Translations under genes and position numbers: made by a program
Shown here: one piece after another, positions 44,990 to 54,314 of the stretch
Layout: the number at the start of each line of letters is the position of its first letter
Numbering within the stretch: the stretch's first letter is position 1
DNA from: Chloroflexota bacterium
GTDB lineage: Bacteria > Chloroflexota > Anaerolineae > Promineifilales > Promineifilaceae
Assembly (NCBI GenBank): GCA_014584575.1
Contig: JACTMP010000027.1
Location: forward strand, 1 to 64,000
Direction of reading: 5' to 3'
Length of the DNA: 64,000 nucleotides
Notes under the pieces: model-generated
What the model was told of the DNA's origin: nothing
The model's database searches: none
What the model saw: only the letters and a program-made list of their open reading frames with translations

Positions 44990-46862
44990 ACAACAGAACC
45001 CGCTCGTCGCCCACGCGGCGGGTGATTTTTTGTTCATCCAGATGTTCCAGCAGGGCGATGGCGTATTTGCGGCTGGTTTGGAATTGGTCGCGTACCTGGG
45101 CGGCGTTGACACGGCCGTCCCCCGCCAACCATTCCCGCACCTGCCCAATAATCGCCTCATATTGCCCGGCGGTATAAACCACGTCATAGCTGATGGGGCG
45201 CAGTTGGCCCAATTCCACCAGGGCGGCGTAAACATCCTCGCTTACGGCCGTCTGGCACTCCTTCACGCTGGGGGTATTGATACCCGCCTGCTCCATTTGC
45301 GCCAGCAGCCGGTTTATGGCTGCTTGCTGCACGGCCGTAAAACGAATGGCGTGGTCGGGCTGGCGCAAAAACGCACCCTCTTCGGCCACTAATCCATCCT
45401 GGGTGGCCTGGTTGAGGAAGGGGTTGAAGACGGCCGTTTTCAACTTCAACCGGCTGCGCGCCTCCTCACGGGGCAGCCCCATCCGCAGCGGGTACTGCCG
45501 GTGGTAATCGGCCAGCAGCCCGGTGAGCGCATCCGCCAGCCGTTGGTAGGTGGCGCGGGACAATAGCAGCGTATCCAGCCGCATGATCTGGCCGCTTTCC
45601 AGGAGGGTGTGCAGGGCGGATACGGCCGTGCCCTCATCCAACCCGGCGGCGGCGAGAAGCTGATTTTCCGCCACTGGCTCCAGCCGTTGTAACGTTTGCA
45701 GCAGCCGCTCCTCCGGCGTACCCTGCGCCAAAGTTTGCAGCCGGGTCATGGTGTCCGGGCGAAAGCGACGGTGGCGGCGACCGGGATGGGGATCGAGGAT
45801 GCGCCCGCCGCCGAGAGTTGCGCCCGGCGACGGTCGTCGCAAAATAAACCGGTCGCCGCGCCGAATAGCCACCGGCTCGATGCAGGCCAGTTGCAGCCAG
45901 CCCGTTTGTCCCGGTTCAATTTGCTCCGCGCCCAACACCCGCGCCCGCGCCAGCACCTCACTGGCGCCCACAAACAGTTTGACTTCCATGTTCTGTTTGA
46001 GTGGAGCGGCGTCTGGCAGGTGGCGGTAGGCGGCGTCTAGCAAAATAGTGGGGCGCAGTTCACCAGGCAGCGTGACCACGTCGCCCCGTTTCAGCGCCTC
46101 GCGGTCAATGCCCGTCAGGTTGATGGCCACGCGGCTGCCGGGTTGGGCGGTGTCCAGTTTTGTCTTGTGCGTTTGCAGGCCACGAATGCGCCCCTTGAGG
46201 CCGCCAGGCTGGATTTCCACCGCATCGCCGACTCGGAAACGGCCGTCCAACAGTGTGCCCGTGACCACCGTGCCAAATCCGGAAAGGGTGAAAATGCGGT
46301 CAATGGGCAGGCGGGCACGGCCGTTGTCTGCGCGGGGAGGAAGGGTGAAGAGGTGTTGGGTGACGGCCGTTTTCAATTCTGCGATCCCCTGGCCCGTTTT
46401 GGCAGAGACGGGCAAGATGGGCGCATCCGCCAGCGCCGTGCCCGCCAAAACGTCATGCACATCCAGCGTCACCATTTCTAGCCAGTCGGGGTCATCGGCC
46501 ACCAGATCAACTTTGGTCAGCACAACCGCACCATCGCGCACTTCCAGCAAATCCAGGATTGCCAGATGCTCCCTGGTCTGCGGCATCACCCCTTCATCGG
46601 CGGCAATGACCAACAGCGCCAGGTCAATGCCACCGACGCCCGCCAGCATATTTTCGATAAAGTCGCGGTGTCCCGGCACATCAATGACGCCCACCTCTTC
46701 CCGGTGTGTTTCATCGCCCAGCGTCAGCCAGGCAAAACCCAGGTCAATGGTCATCTCGCGGGCTTTTTCTTCTGCCAGACGGTCGGGGTCTATGCCGGTG
46801 AGGGCTTCTACCAGGGCGGATTTGCCATGATCCACGTGGCCGGCGGTACCGATGACGTACAT
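44988..46862 (-). CDS. selB: Selenocysteine-specific translation factor SelB
   Basis: A 624-residue GTPase that delivers Sec-tRNA to UGA codons with a SECIS RNA. G-domain motifs: GHVDHGKSALVEALTG, DVPGHRDFIENML and TKVDL. Domains II and III follow, then four winged-helix domains from about residue 375 (DEGTAVSALHTLLESGQIM, and VRDQFQTSRKYAIALLEHL near the end). It lacks a Shine-Dalgarno and begins 2 bases after a GGTAATCGG palindrome. selA, selC and selD are not in the window, and no selenoprotein was seen, but SelB presence implies Sec decoding in this organism. Confidence 0.96.
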   Translation of the reverse strand: MYVIGTAGHVDHGKSALVEALTGIDPDRLAEEKAREMTIDLGFAWLTLGDETHREEVGVIDVPGHRDFIENMLAGVGGIDLALLVIAADEGVMPQTREHLAILDLLEVRDGAVVLTKVDLVADDPDWLEMVTLDVHDVLAGTALADAPILPVSAKTGQGIAELKTAVTQHLFTLPPRADNGRARLPIDRIFTLSGFGTVVTGTLLDGRFRVGDAVEIQPGGLKGRIRGLQTHKTKLDTAQPGSRVAINLTGIDREALKRGDVVTLPGELRPTILLDAAYRHLPDAAPLKQNMEVKLFVGASEVLARARVLGAEQIEPGQTGWLQLACIEPVAIRRGDRFILRRPSPGATLGGGRILDPHPGRRHRRFRPDTMTRLQTLAQGTPEERLLQTLQRLEPVAENQLLAAAGLDEGTAVSALHTLLESGQIMRLDTLLLSRATYQRLADALTGLLADYHRQYPLRMGLPREEARSRLKLKTAVFNPFLNQATQDGLVAEEGAFLRQPDHAIRFTAVQQAAINRLLAQMEQAGINTPSVKECQTAVSEDVYAALVELGQLRPISYDVVYTAGQYEAIIGQVREWLAGDGRVNAAQVRDQFQTSRKYAIALLEHLDEQKITRRVGDERVLL

Positions 46863-46863
46863 G

Positions 46864-46920
46864 GCGGTAATCGGTAATCGGTAATCGGTGACCGACTACC
46901 GATCACCGATTACTGATTAC
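46864..46920. repeat. Phrase palindrome, GGTAATCGG vocabulary
   Basis: Three copies of GGTAATC face GATTACTGATTACT. It fills the gap between the coiled-coil gene's stop (46917) and the SelB ATG (46862), and overlaps that stop codon. Confidence 0.85.
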
Positions 46921-48173
46921 TCGAATTCCTCCTGGATGGGTACCAGCGCCGGTTGGCGGCGGCGGTTGGGGTTTTGTTCGATGGCTTTTTCCACTTCTTC
47001 CAACCAGATGCGCGGCCATTGTTTGAGGGCGTCGGACTGGGCGTTTTGCACGCGCCAGAGAAGGTCTTTTTCCTCTTTGAGTTTGCCCAGTGCTTCTTCT
47101 AGCAGGGTGATTTGTTCGCGCAATTCTCGCTCATGGCGGTTGACGGTGGCCCACCGCTGTTCGCGGTCCACATCTTCATTTTTCCAGCGTTTGTCGTTTT
47201 CCAGGCGGAATTCGTCCCAACGGGACAACATGCGTCCGGTTTCCACACGAAGGAGTTCAGCCGATTCACGCTGTTGCTTTTCAATTTGTTCCTGCCACTG
47301 GCTCAGGGTGTCTACGGCCATTTTGGCTTCTTTGTATTGGTCGGAGAAGCGGATCCATTCTTTGTTAAATCGTTCCAGGTTATCGGTCTGTTCTTCCAGC
47401 ACGCGCCGCCAGCCTTCCAGCTTTTGATTGCGTTCATATTCGCCTAGTTGGATTTGTTCCATCCAGTTTTTGGTGCTTTGCTGGATTGTTTCTTGCCGTT
47501 CGGTGATGGCGGGCAGGCTGTTTTCCAGGCGGAGGAGGGCGCTGTTAAGGATGTCCAAACGGCCGTAAACCCCCTCCCATCGTTTGTTTATTTCCACAAT
47601 GCTCGTTTGCAGGTCGGCGATGTTGCGGGCGTTGTGTTTTTCTTTTTCGCCCAGGAAGGCAAAGTTGCTGTCCCCCTGTTCCACGCGGCTGCGCAGGTCG
47701 CTCATTTCTGTCTTTTGCTGCCCTATCAGGTTGGCCAGGCGACTTTCTTCGGCCATGCGCATGTCCATGTCCGTTTGCAGCTTGCGAATCGGTTCCAGGC
47801 TCTTGCGAATTTCGCCTAATTCGCGGGCGTTGCCTTCCTGTTCTACGCGGCGCAGGCGATCCATTTCGGCCTGGGATTGGATGCGCCGCCGGTCATATTG
47901 CTCAATCATCTGCACAATTTCGTCTTTGAACTGGGAAAGCTGCAAATCTACCTGGGGGATGCGGGAAAGCTGTGTGGTAGTAGCGACGATCTGCCGTTCT
48001 AGCTCCTGGATGCGCTGTTCACGGCCGTCCAGTTCCCGGTCTTTTAGCTCTACTTTCTGCTCCAGTTCGTTGAGACGGCGGAGTAGTTTGCGCCGTTCTT
48101 CGTCCAGCCATTCCAGCCGATTCTGCAAATCGCTGACGGTTTGTTGTTGTAAAGGGGTGTTGTTCCCTGCCAT
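46917..48173 (-). CDS. Long coiled-coil protein of unknown function
   Basis: A 418-residue protein that is helical and heptad-rich over nearly its whole length: LQNRLEWLDEERRKLLRRLN, KDRELDGREQRIQELERQI, and later VNRHERELREQITLLEEALG. No signal peptide or membrane segment. It has few cysteines and many E/R/Q. It could be a cytoskeletal or structural scaffold; no family recognised. ATG 48173 follows AAGGAG. Downstream is selB, which may be in the same transcript. Confidence 0.8.
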   Translation of the reverse strand: MAGNNTPLQQQTVSDLQNRLEWLDEERRKLLRRLNELEQKVELKDRELDGREQRIQELERQIVATTTQLSRIPQVDLQLSQFKDEIVQMIEQYDRRRIQSQAEMDRLRRVEQEGNARELGEIRKSLEPIRKLQTDMDMRMAEESRLANLIGQQKTEMSDLRSRVEQGDSNFAFLGEKEKHNARNIADLQTSIVEINKRWEGVYGRLDILNSALLRLENSLPAITERQETIQQSTKNWMEQIQLGEYERNQKLEGWRRVLEEQTDNLERFNKEWIRFSDQYKEAKMAVDTLSQWQEQIEKQQRESAELLRVETGRMLSRWDEFRLENDKRWKNEDVDREQRWATVNRHERELREQITLLEEALGKLKEEKDLLWRVQNAQSDALKQWPRIWLEEVEKAIEQNPNRRRQPALVPIQEEFE

Positions 48174-48330
48174 ACCATTCTCCTTGCTGATCCGCGAAGG
48201 ACGCGAAGTTGAAAGCCGATGTCCAAAGTCGGACTTCCGATTACCGATTACCGGCAACGGCCGTGCCGCGCATTATAGCCCGCCGCCAACCCCCCTGCCA
48301 CCCGGTTAACAAACCATTATGGCCTAAAAC

Positions 48331-48364
48331 AAAACGGCCGTGCCCCACCGGGCACGGCCGTTTT
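48331..48364. terminator. Terminator built from two ACGGCCGT copies
   Basis: A perfect 15-bp stem AAAACGGCCGTGCCC/GGGCACGGCCGTTTT with a 4-base loop, A and T tracts at each side. Bidirectional in form, between the divergent coiled-coil and lipoprotein genes. Confidence 0.85.
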
Positions 48365-48487
48365 AGTTTCCCGCCAGTTTGTTAATGTAGCCTTCCCATC
48401 AAGTTTGCACCATCGTTTTCAGGCAAAATGGGTTTATCTTGTGTTGACGCCCAGGCGAGCGATCAGACATATTGAGGAGGTTACGCC

Positions 48488-49603
48488 ATGAAATTGTTAT
48501 TTGCCATCCCATTGTTGTGGTTATTCGCCGGTTGTACGCCAGTGCCGGGCACGGCCGTACCCGTTGCGCCCACTCGTGTGGTGACGACGCCGGTCATGGC
48601 GACGGCCGTGCCCTCACCCACGCCCACAGCCAGCATGACCACGACGCCTATTTTATCACCCGTGCCAACCTGGACGGCTACACCCCTGCCTACCGTGACA
48701 CCAGCCCAGGAAGTTACCCTCCCGACACCATCGCCCACGCCCACTCTAACCGCTGCCTGCCAGCAGCCAGAGGATTGGCCGCCAGAGGATTGGCCGCCAG
48801 ATGTGCTCTGGTCTGATTGCACACACCGGAAAGTATCACCCGATGGACGGTGGGTGGCTACCTTTTGGGGCTTATCCGATCTCTGCTGGTCGGGATTAGG
48901 CATTTTTAATGTGACCACAAGTGAATTGAAAGCAATTGATATCCCACTCGGCGCGCACTGGTTTGAGTTTATGCCCAATAACCGGCTTCTGTTTGGGATC
49001 GGAACCTGTTCAAATGACGAGGTTTATCTCTACTATCCAGAAACAGAGGATGTTCGCTGGTTGGCGGGTGGCTCGTCACATCCTGGTCCCCAGTGGAATG
49101 TGGCTAATACCGCGTTTGTGATGAACGTAGGCGGATGGGGATGGGCCTATGCCAATTTTTGGGCTTATGACATGGCCGCAGACCAGATTTTCTTTTCAAC
49201 CAATGACACTATTGGTCTAGCGTATTGGACGCCGGATGGGTTGTCTGTGATTTACCAGTATGTCAGCCTCGAATATACGGAGAATGGGAGTGATCTGATG
49301 TTGGGGCCGGGGGCAATACATCTGGTGGAAATGGAAAGTGGGGAAGAACGGCCGTTACTCAGCGACCCTCAGTACCATTATTACCTCTGTCTAACGGGAG
49401 AGTGCCAATGGGATGGCGATTGGCTGTTGATCCAGCGTATTCCCTATACACCCCGTGTTTTTGTGGGTGATGGTTCAGAGGAGTATAACAGCCAGGCGGA
49501 GATCAATGCCCGCAACTGTGTTGAGTATGCGCGTGCCTGCCCAGAGCCGGTAGAAAAACTGTGGCTGAACTGGCGCACGGGGGATACACGGCCGTATGAT
49601 TAA
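48488..49603 (+). CDS. Lipoprotein with Thr/Pro-rich linker and beta-propeller-like domain
   Basis: A 371-residue exported protein. Lipobox LLWLFAGCTPV, then a TP-rich linker (about 20-95). The C-terminal domain (about 105-371) has strand repeats ending in KVSPDGRWVATFWG, YWTPDGLSVIYQY and LMLGPGAIHLVEME, like TolB/WD40-type propellers. The 15-bp tandem coding PEDWP is repeated at 48766-48800. GGAGG precedes the ATG. A role in the cell envelope is all that can be said. Confidence 0.75.
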   Translation: MKLLFAIPLLWLFAGCTPVPGTAVPVAPTRVVTTPVMATAVPSPTPTASMTTTPILSPVPTWTATPLPTVTPAQEVTLPTPSPTPTLTAACQQPEDWPPEDWPPDVLWSDCTHRKVSPDGRWVATFWGLSDLCWSGLGIFNVTTSELKAIDIPLGAHWFEFMPNNRLLFGIGTCSNDEVYLYYPETEDVRWLAGGSSHPGPQWNVANTAFVMNVGGWGWAYANFWAYDMAADQIFFSTNDTIGLAYWTPDGLSVIYQYVSLEYTENGSDLMLGPGAIHLVEMESGEERPLLSDPQYHYYLCLTGECQWDGDWLLIQRIPYTPRVFVGDGSEEYNSQAEINARNCVEYARACPEPVEKLWLNWRTGDTRPYD

Positions 49604-49621
49604 CCACCAGTTTGCCAATCA

Positions 49622-49889
49622 CTACGGCCGTACCATTTTAGGCTTGACTTCAAACGCTAGCTGATGGCTGTAGAAACAGACATCGAACTCGTAACAGGGC
49701 CTTACGATCATCCCAAACAAAGCCAAGCTGAATGCCCACCTGATAGGGCAAAACGCTAACCGTTGCGCCACTATCAACCAGTCCAACCACATCTACCTGC
49801 TTATCTCCATTTCTCAAAGTGAGGGGTAAACGGGGCAGGCTGTCGCCGGCAGATTGGGATGGGTGAATGGTCGTGAATTGATACTTCAT
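49622..49889 (-). pseudogene. Retropepsin-like aspartyl protease relic
   Basis: The N-terminal half is intact: LPLTLRNGDKQVDVVGLVDSGATVSVLPYQ, with the DSGAT active-site motif, and IQLGFVWDD. After that the frame runs out in unrelated residues and stops at 49650. In the next frame the DNA reads CYEFDVCFYSHQLAFEVKPK to a stop at 49622; that is the usual family C-terminus. About 45-50 residues between the two are missing, so an internal deletion plus frameshift has killed it. The partner gene upstream overlaps the start codon. Confidence 0.72.
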
Positions 49890-50113
49890 TGTGGGGTGGT
49901 TTCTGATGCTTGCAACATTTCCATGAGGGGGTCAGCGACGCCAAATAAATCATAAGGCGTGTGCATCTCATACACTTTGTATGGCTCAAGTGGGGAGATG
50001 TCCTCTAGTGATGACTGGGCCAGCTCTTCCGCTAAAATGCGAATCAGGCGCAATCTGTCCAATGGCGGCAATTCTCGGACAATAGGTACAATTTCTTGCA
50101 AAGTCATGTGCAT
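49886..50113 (-). CDS. Small antitoxin-like protein, partner of the protease relic
   Basis: A 75-residue protein beginning MHMTLQEIVPIVRELPPLDR and continuing LRLIRILAEELAQ; the first 40 residues are a leucine-rich helix pair typical of small antitoxins. The C-terminal 35 residues look disordered (VYEMHTPYDLFGVADPL). Frequently found next to retropepsin-like genes in filamentous bacteria. GAGG lies before the ATG. The stop overlaps the next start as ATGA, so the pair was once co-translated. Confidence 0.68.
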   Translation of the reverse strand: MHMTLQEIVPIVRELPPLDRLRLIRILAEELAQSSLEDISPLEPYKVYEMHTPYDLFGVADPLMEMLQASETTPQ

Positions 50114-50192
50114 AATATCAACCTCTTTATCTCTACAGAAAAGGTACCGTTTCAGATAGGAGCATTATAAAGGTCAATTGCCCTAAAACAAA

Positions 50193-50220
50193 ACGGCCGT
50201 ACCACACCAGGCACGGCCGT
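50193..50220. terminator. Hairpin formed by two ACGGCCGT copies
   Basis: ACGGCCGTACC and GGCACGGCCGT pair around a short loop (one mismatch), flanked upstream by AAAACAA. It lies between the antitoxin-like gene's upstream region and the ABC exporter stop. It resembles 48331-48364. Confidence 0.65.
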
Positions 50221-50248
50221 CACCGTTTACCGTTCACCGATTACCGTC

Positions 50249-52261
50249 TCAATCCGCCGGCGCAAAAAAAGCATCCATCTCTTCGGCCAACTCCTCATCC
50301 GTCTCCCCCGCGTCCAACTGGCGGCGGAATTGAGACATGTACAGGTCATAGTAGAAGCCTCTGGCGGCCAGCAGTTCCCGGTGTGTGCCCTGCTCGATGA
50401 TCTCGCCGTGATTCAGCACCAATACCTGGTCGGCATTGCGAATGGTGCTCAGGCGGTGGGCGATGACAAAACTGGTACGGCCGTGTAACAACTCCGCAAA
50501 CGCCTTCTGAATTTCCCGCTCCGTGCGCGTGTCCACGCTGCTCGTGGCCTCGTCCAGAATCAGGATGCGTGGATCGCTCAGCGCCACGCGGGCAATGGAG
50601 AGCAACTGCCGCTGCCCCTGGCTCAAGCCGGAGCCGCGTTCGCCTAACACCGTCTGATACCCCTCCGGCAGCCGTTCAATGAAGTCATGGGCGCGTGCCA
50701 GTTTCGCGGCGGCGATTACCTCTTCATCTGTCGCTTCCGGGCGGGCGTAGCGGATATTGTTCAGCACCGTGTCACTAAACAAGAACGTATCTTGCAGCAC
50801 AATGCCAATTTGCTGGCGCAGGCTGGCGGTAGTGACATCGCGCACGTCGTGACCATCTATCAAGATCGCCCCGCCGGTCACGTCCCAAAAGCGGGGCAGC
50901 AGGTTGATAATGGTCGTTTTGCCCGCTCCCGTTGGCCCCACAATGGCGATGGTCTCACCGGGACGGCCGTGAATGTCCACCCCCTTCAGCACCGGTTCAC
51001 CCGGATTGTAGGCCGCCCATACCTGCTCAAAGCGCACGTCCCCTTCAATCGCCGGCATCTCTACCGCATTTGGTTTGTCCGTTAGTTCTGGCGCTTCATC
51101 CAGCAGGCCAAAGATGCGTTCACCGCCGGCAATGGCGCTCTGGATATTCGTCCACAGCAGGGCGATTTGCTGCACCGGCATATTAAACCGCTGCGTGTAT
51201 TGAATGAAGGCAAAGATGAGGCCCAGGGATATGGCCGACCCCATGAGCGTCCCCCCATTCAAAATGGCAATGCCCCCCACGCAGGCCACAATCGCCAGAC
51301 TGACGTAACTCAGCGCTTCCAACGTGGGCGCCAGGGCGCTGGTGTACGCCTGCGCCTTGATGTTGGCGTCACGATTGGCGGCGTTGCTGGCGCGGAACTG
51401 CTCGATATTCTCCGCCTCGCGGCTAAACGCCTGCACCTCGCGCACCCCGGAAATGCTCTCCTGCAAATCAGCGTTCACCGAGCCGATTTCCTTGCGCGCC
51501 TGCCGGAACGCCTTGCGCGCCTGGTCAGAGAACCACTTGGTGAAAATGATCATCAACGGCAGTGTAATCAGGCTGATCAGGGCAAAGGGCACATTGTCGC
51601 GGAACATGGCGTAGATAATCCAGACGATGAGCAAAATGCCCTGCACCACCTGCACCACGCCAAAACCGATCATCTGCTGGATGGTGTCCATATCGTTGGT
51701 CAGGCGGCTCATCACGTCGCCCGCTTCATGTTTGCCGAAATACCCCAGGCTCAGGCGGTGGATATGGCGGAAAACGTCGTCGCGCATGTCGCGCAGCACC
51801 CGGAAACCGGCCCAGCTCATGGCATAAAAGGTGAGGCCGGTAAAAACAGAACTGCCCACATAGAGCGCCACCATGATCAGCATCAATTGGGTGAACCCGG
51901 CCAACGTCTCCTGGTAAGAGGCGGCGGGGTCAATGGTGGTATAGGTGCAGTTGGAACCGGCGGCCGTTTCCCCGGACATCTGGCTGAAAAATTCGGCCGC
52001 GGCCGGCGGCAGCGTCACGCCGGCGGTATTGCCGGTGAGAGCCACGCGGCTGGCGTAAGGCGTCAGGTAACAATCAATCGCCTGGCCGATCAGATAAGGG
52101 ATGCGCACCTGCATCCAGGTGCTAACGATAATGGCCGCGGTCACGATCAATAGCGGCAGCCAGTAGGGGCGAAAATAAACGGCAAATCGTTTCAGTGTGC
52201 CACTTACGCTTTGCGCTTTTTGGGCTTCCATGCCCAGGAGTTGTGCTTGACGGTCTATCAT
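50249..52261 (-). CDS. ABC exporter half-transporter, canonical ATP site subunit
   Basis: A 670-residue half-transporter: membrane domain about 20-350 with an inserted extracytoplasmic loop (residues about 65-115), then ABC domain. Walker A VGPTGAGKTTIINL, signature LSQGQRQLLSIARVAL (degenerate LSQGQ), and Walker B ILILDEATSSVD with the catalytic glutamate. Paired with the upstream subunit, its LSQGQ and that subunit's Asp form the degenerate site typical of heterodimers such as TM287/288 and BmrCD. Likely a multidrug or lipid exporter. GGAGACT precedes the ATG. Confidence 0.93.
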   Translation of the reverse strand: MIDRQAQLLGMEAQKAQSVSGTLKRFAVYFRPYWLPLLIVTAAIIVSTWMQVRIPYLIGQAIDCYLTPYASRVALTGNTAGVTLPPAAAEFFSQMSGETAAGSNCTYTTIDPAASYQETLAGFTQLMLIMVALYVGSSVFTGLTFYAMSWAGFRVLRDMRDDVFRHIHRLSLGYFGKHEAGDVMSRLTNDMDTIQQMIGFGVVQVVQGILLIVWIIYAMFRDNVPFALISLITLPLMIIFTKWFSDQARKAFRQARKEIGSVNADLQESISGVREVQAFSREAENIEQFRASNAANRDANIKAQAYTSALAPTLEALSYVSLAIVACVGGIAILNGGTLMGSAISLGLIFAFIQYTQRFNMPVQQIALLWTNIQSAIAGGERIFGLLDEAPELTDKPNAVEMPAIEGDVRFEQVWAAYNPGEPVLKGVDIHGRPGETIAIVGPTGAGKTTIINLLPRFWDVTGGAILIDGHDVRDVTTASLRQQIGIVLQDTFLFSDTVLNNIRYARPEATDEEVIAAAKLARAHDFIERLPEGYQTVLGERGSGLSQGQRQLLSIARVALSDPRILILDEATSSVDTRTEREIQKAFAELLHGRTSFVIAHRLSTIRNADQVLVLNHGEIIEQGTHRELLAARGFYYDLYMSQFRRQLDAGETDEELAEEMDAFFAPAD

Positions 52262-52360
52262 TGGAGAGTCTCCAACAATCTCTCAATCTCTCAATCTCTC
52301 AACCTTCGAATCTCAAAAACAAAGAGATTGTGAGATTGTGAGATAAGGAGATTAGGAGAT
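52262..52360. repeat. Phrase palindrome, GAGATTGGA vocabulary
   Basis: TCTCAATCTCTCAATCTCTCAA on the left faces GAGATTGTGAGATTGTGAG on the right, about 95 bp between the two ABC subunit genes of one operon. Confidence 0.85.
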
Positions 52361-52363
52361 TGG

Positions 52364-54280
52364 TTAAGCCAATTCCACATCTTCCGAGAGCTGTGAATGG
52401 TAAATCTCGGCGTAGATGGGGCTGTTTTCCATGAGTTCTTCGTGGATGCCGCGGGCGACGATGCGCCCTTTGTCCAGCACCAAAATCTGGTCGGCGTTGA
52501 GCACGGTGCTGATACGTTGGGCGATGACAAAGCTGGTGCGCCCTTCCATCAGCCGGTCGAGCGCCTTTTGAATCTGGTATTCGGTGTTCAGGTCTACACT
52601 GCTGGTGCTGTCATCCAGGATGAGGATGTGCGGGTCCATGAGCAGGGCGCGGGCGATAGCCACGCGCTGCTTTTGGCCGCCGCTGAGGGTGGAGCCACGT
52701 TCGCCAACGGCCGTGTCATACCCTTCCGGGAACTCCATGATGAACTCATGGGCGGCGGCGGCTTTGGCGGCGGCGATGATTTCGTCATCGGTGGCGTTGG
52801 GCCGGCCGAAGGCGATGTTGTCGCGGATGCTGCCGCTGAAAAGGGTGGTCTCTTGCAGCACAATGCCGATACGTTGGCGTAGGCTTTCAATGGTTACGTC
52901 GCGGATGTCGTGGCCGTCAATGGTGACACGGCCGTGGCTCACATCATAAAAGCGCGGTATCAGGTTGATAATCGTCGTCTTGCCGCTGCCCGTGCCGCCG
53001 AGCAGAGCGATGGTCTGCCCCGGCTCCGCTTCAAAGGTAATGTCCTGCAAAACCGGTTCACTGCCTTCAAAGTAGCGGAAGGTGACATCTTCAAAGGCGA
53101 TGCGCCCCGTGACTTCCCCTAATTCCACCGCTCCCGGTTTATTTTCCACGTCATTTTGGGCGTCCAGGATTTCAAAAATGCGGTCGGCGCTGGCGGCCGC
53201 CTGGGCCATCAGGCTGATAATAAAACCCAACTGGCCCAAGGGCATAAACAGATAAACCAGATAGAGGCTAAACTTCTGCCATTCACCCAACGTCAGTGTG
53301 CCGTTCAAAATCTGGCGGCCGCCAAAGTACATCACCGCCGCCTGCCCCAGATTGGCCACCAGGAAGATGAACGGGAAGAGGATGGCAAACATGCGCGTGA
53401 TTTTGATGCGCTGTTCCAATTCAGAATCAATTGCCTCTTTGAAATGGGCCTGCTCCCGTTTTTCGGCGACGGAAGCCTGCACCACTTTCAGCCCCGCCAG
53501 ATTTTCTTGCAAGATGGTGTTGACACGGGATAGGCGGCGCTGCGCTTCGCCAAATAATGGCTGCGCCAGGCCGCCAAAAATCATAAAAGAAACCAGGGCA
53601 ATGGGCAGCAGCGGCAACACTACCAGCGTCAACTGAAAATTGGTGACGAACAGAATAATCAGTGTGCCCACCAACAAAATGATGGATTGCAGCGCCAGCA
53701 GCAGCCCCTGGCCCAGGAAGAGTCGCAGCTTTTCGATGTCGTCGGTAGCGCGGATCATCAGTTGGCCGGTGCGGTTGCGGTCGTGGTAGCTGAAGCTGAG
53801 GCGCTGGATTTTGGCGTATAAATCCTGGCGCAGATCAAAGGCGATGTTTTGCGACAAGACCTGGGAGAGGTAAGTCTGGGCAAAGGAGAAGAGGCCGCGC
53901 GCAATGGCGAAGGCGACGATGATCAGGCCGGCCATGATGATGGCCCGCTCCGCACCGTTGAGTTCGGTTTGGGCGGAGGTCAGGTCGAGGCCCAACTGCT
54001 CGGCGGCAAACGCCTGGAAATTAGCCGGTAGGCCGAGAATGACCTGGTTCAGGTAGTTGCTGGTGATGGTGTCTATGATTTCCTGCACCAGTTGGGGGAC
54101 CGCTAACTGCGCCAGGGTGGCAATGAGCAGTGCACCCACGGCGGCCCAGGTGACTTTGGGGTATTGCCAGACGTAACGGACGGCGCGGCGGAGCGCCTGG
54201 TTGTTCATTTTGGGGCGCGCCCCGTCGGGGCCGCCGCGGCCGCGCCGACGGGCGCGGGGTGGTGTTCCTGCTGCTTGCAT
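52364..54280 (-). CDS. ABC exporter half-transporter, degenerate ATP site subunit
   Basis: A 638-residue half-transporter with membrane domain about 45-350 and ABC domain about 385-625. Walker A LLGGTGSGKTTIINL and signature LSGGQKQRVAIARALL are canonical, but Walker B ends ILILDDSTSSVD: Asp replaces the catalytic Glu. This complements the canonical subunit at 50249 and makes a heterodimeric exporter the best reading. The N-terminus is Arg/Gly-rich (RARRRGRGGPDGA). AGGAGA precedes the ATG. Upstream lies marR. Confidence 0.93.
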   Translation of the reverse strand: MQAAGTPPRARRRGRGGPDGARPKMNNQALRRAVRYVWQYPKVTWAAVGALLIATLAQLAVPQLVQEIIDTITSNYLNQVILGLPANFQAFAAEQLGLDLTSAQTELNGAERAIIMAGLIIVAFAIARGLFSFAQTYLSQVLSQNIAFDLRQDLYAKIQRLSFSYHDRNRTGQLMIRATDDIEKLRLFLGQGLLLALQSIILLVGTLIILFVTNFQLTLVVLPLLPIALVSFMIFGGLAQPLFGEAQRRLSRVNTILQENLAGLKVVQASVAEKREQAHFKEAIDSELEQRIKITRMFAILFPFIFLVANLGQAAVMYFGGRQILNGTLTLGEWQKFSLYLVYLFMPLGQLGFIISLMAQAAASADRIFEILDAQNDVENKPGAVELGEVTGRIAFEDVTFRYFEGSEPVLQDITFEAEPGQTIALLGGTGSGKTTIINLIPRFYDVSHGRVTIDGHDIRDVTIESLRQRIGIVLQETTLFSGSIRDNIAFGRPNATDDEIIAAAKAAAAHEFIMEFPEGYDTAVGERGSTLSGGQKQRVAIARALLMDPHILILDDSTSSVDLNTEYQIQKALDRLMEGRTSFVIAQRISTVLNADQILVLDKGRIVARGIHEELMENSPIYAEIYHSQLSEDVELA

Positions 54281-54314
54281 AGGTGTCTCCTGTAGGGCAA
54301 TGTGGCAAATTGCC

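Noticed and set aside
48331-48364. Transposon end or attachment site
   Set aside because: The inverted copies of ACGGCCGT make a classic terminator with A/T tracts, and no transposase is near.
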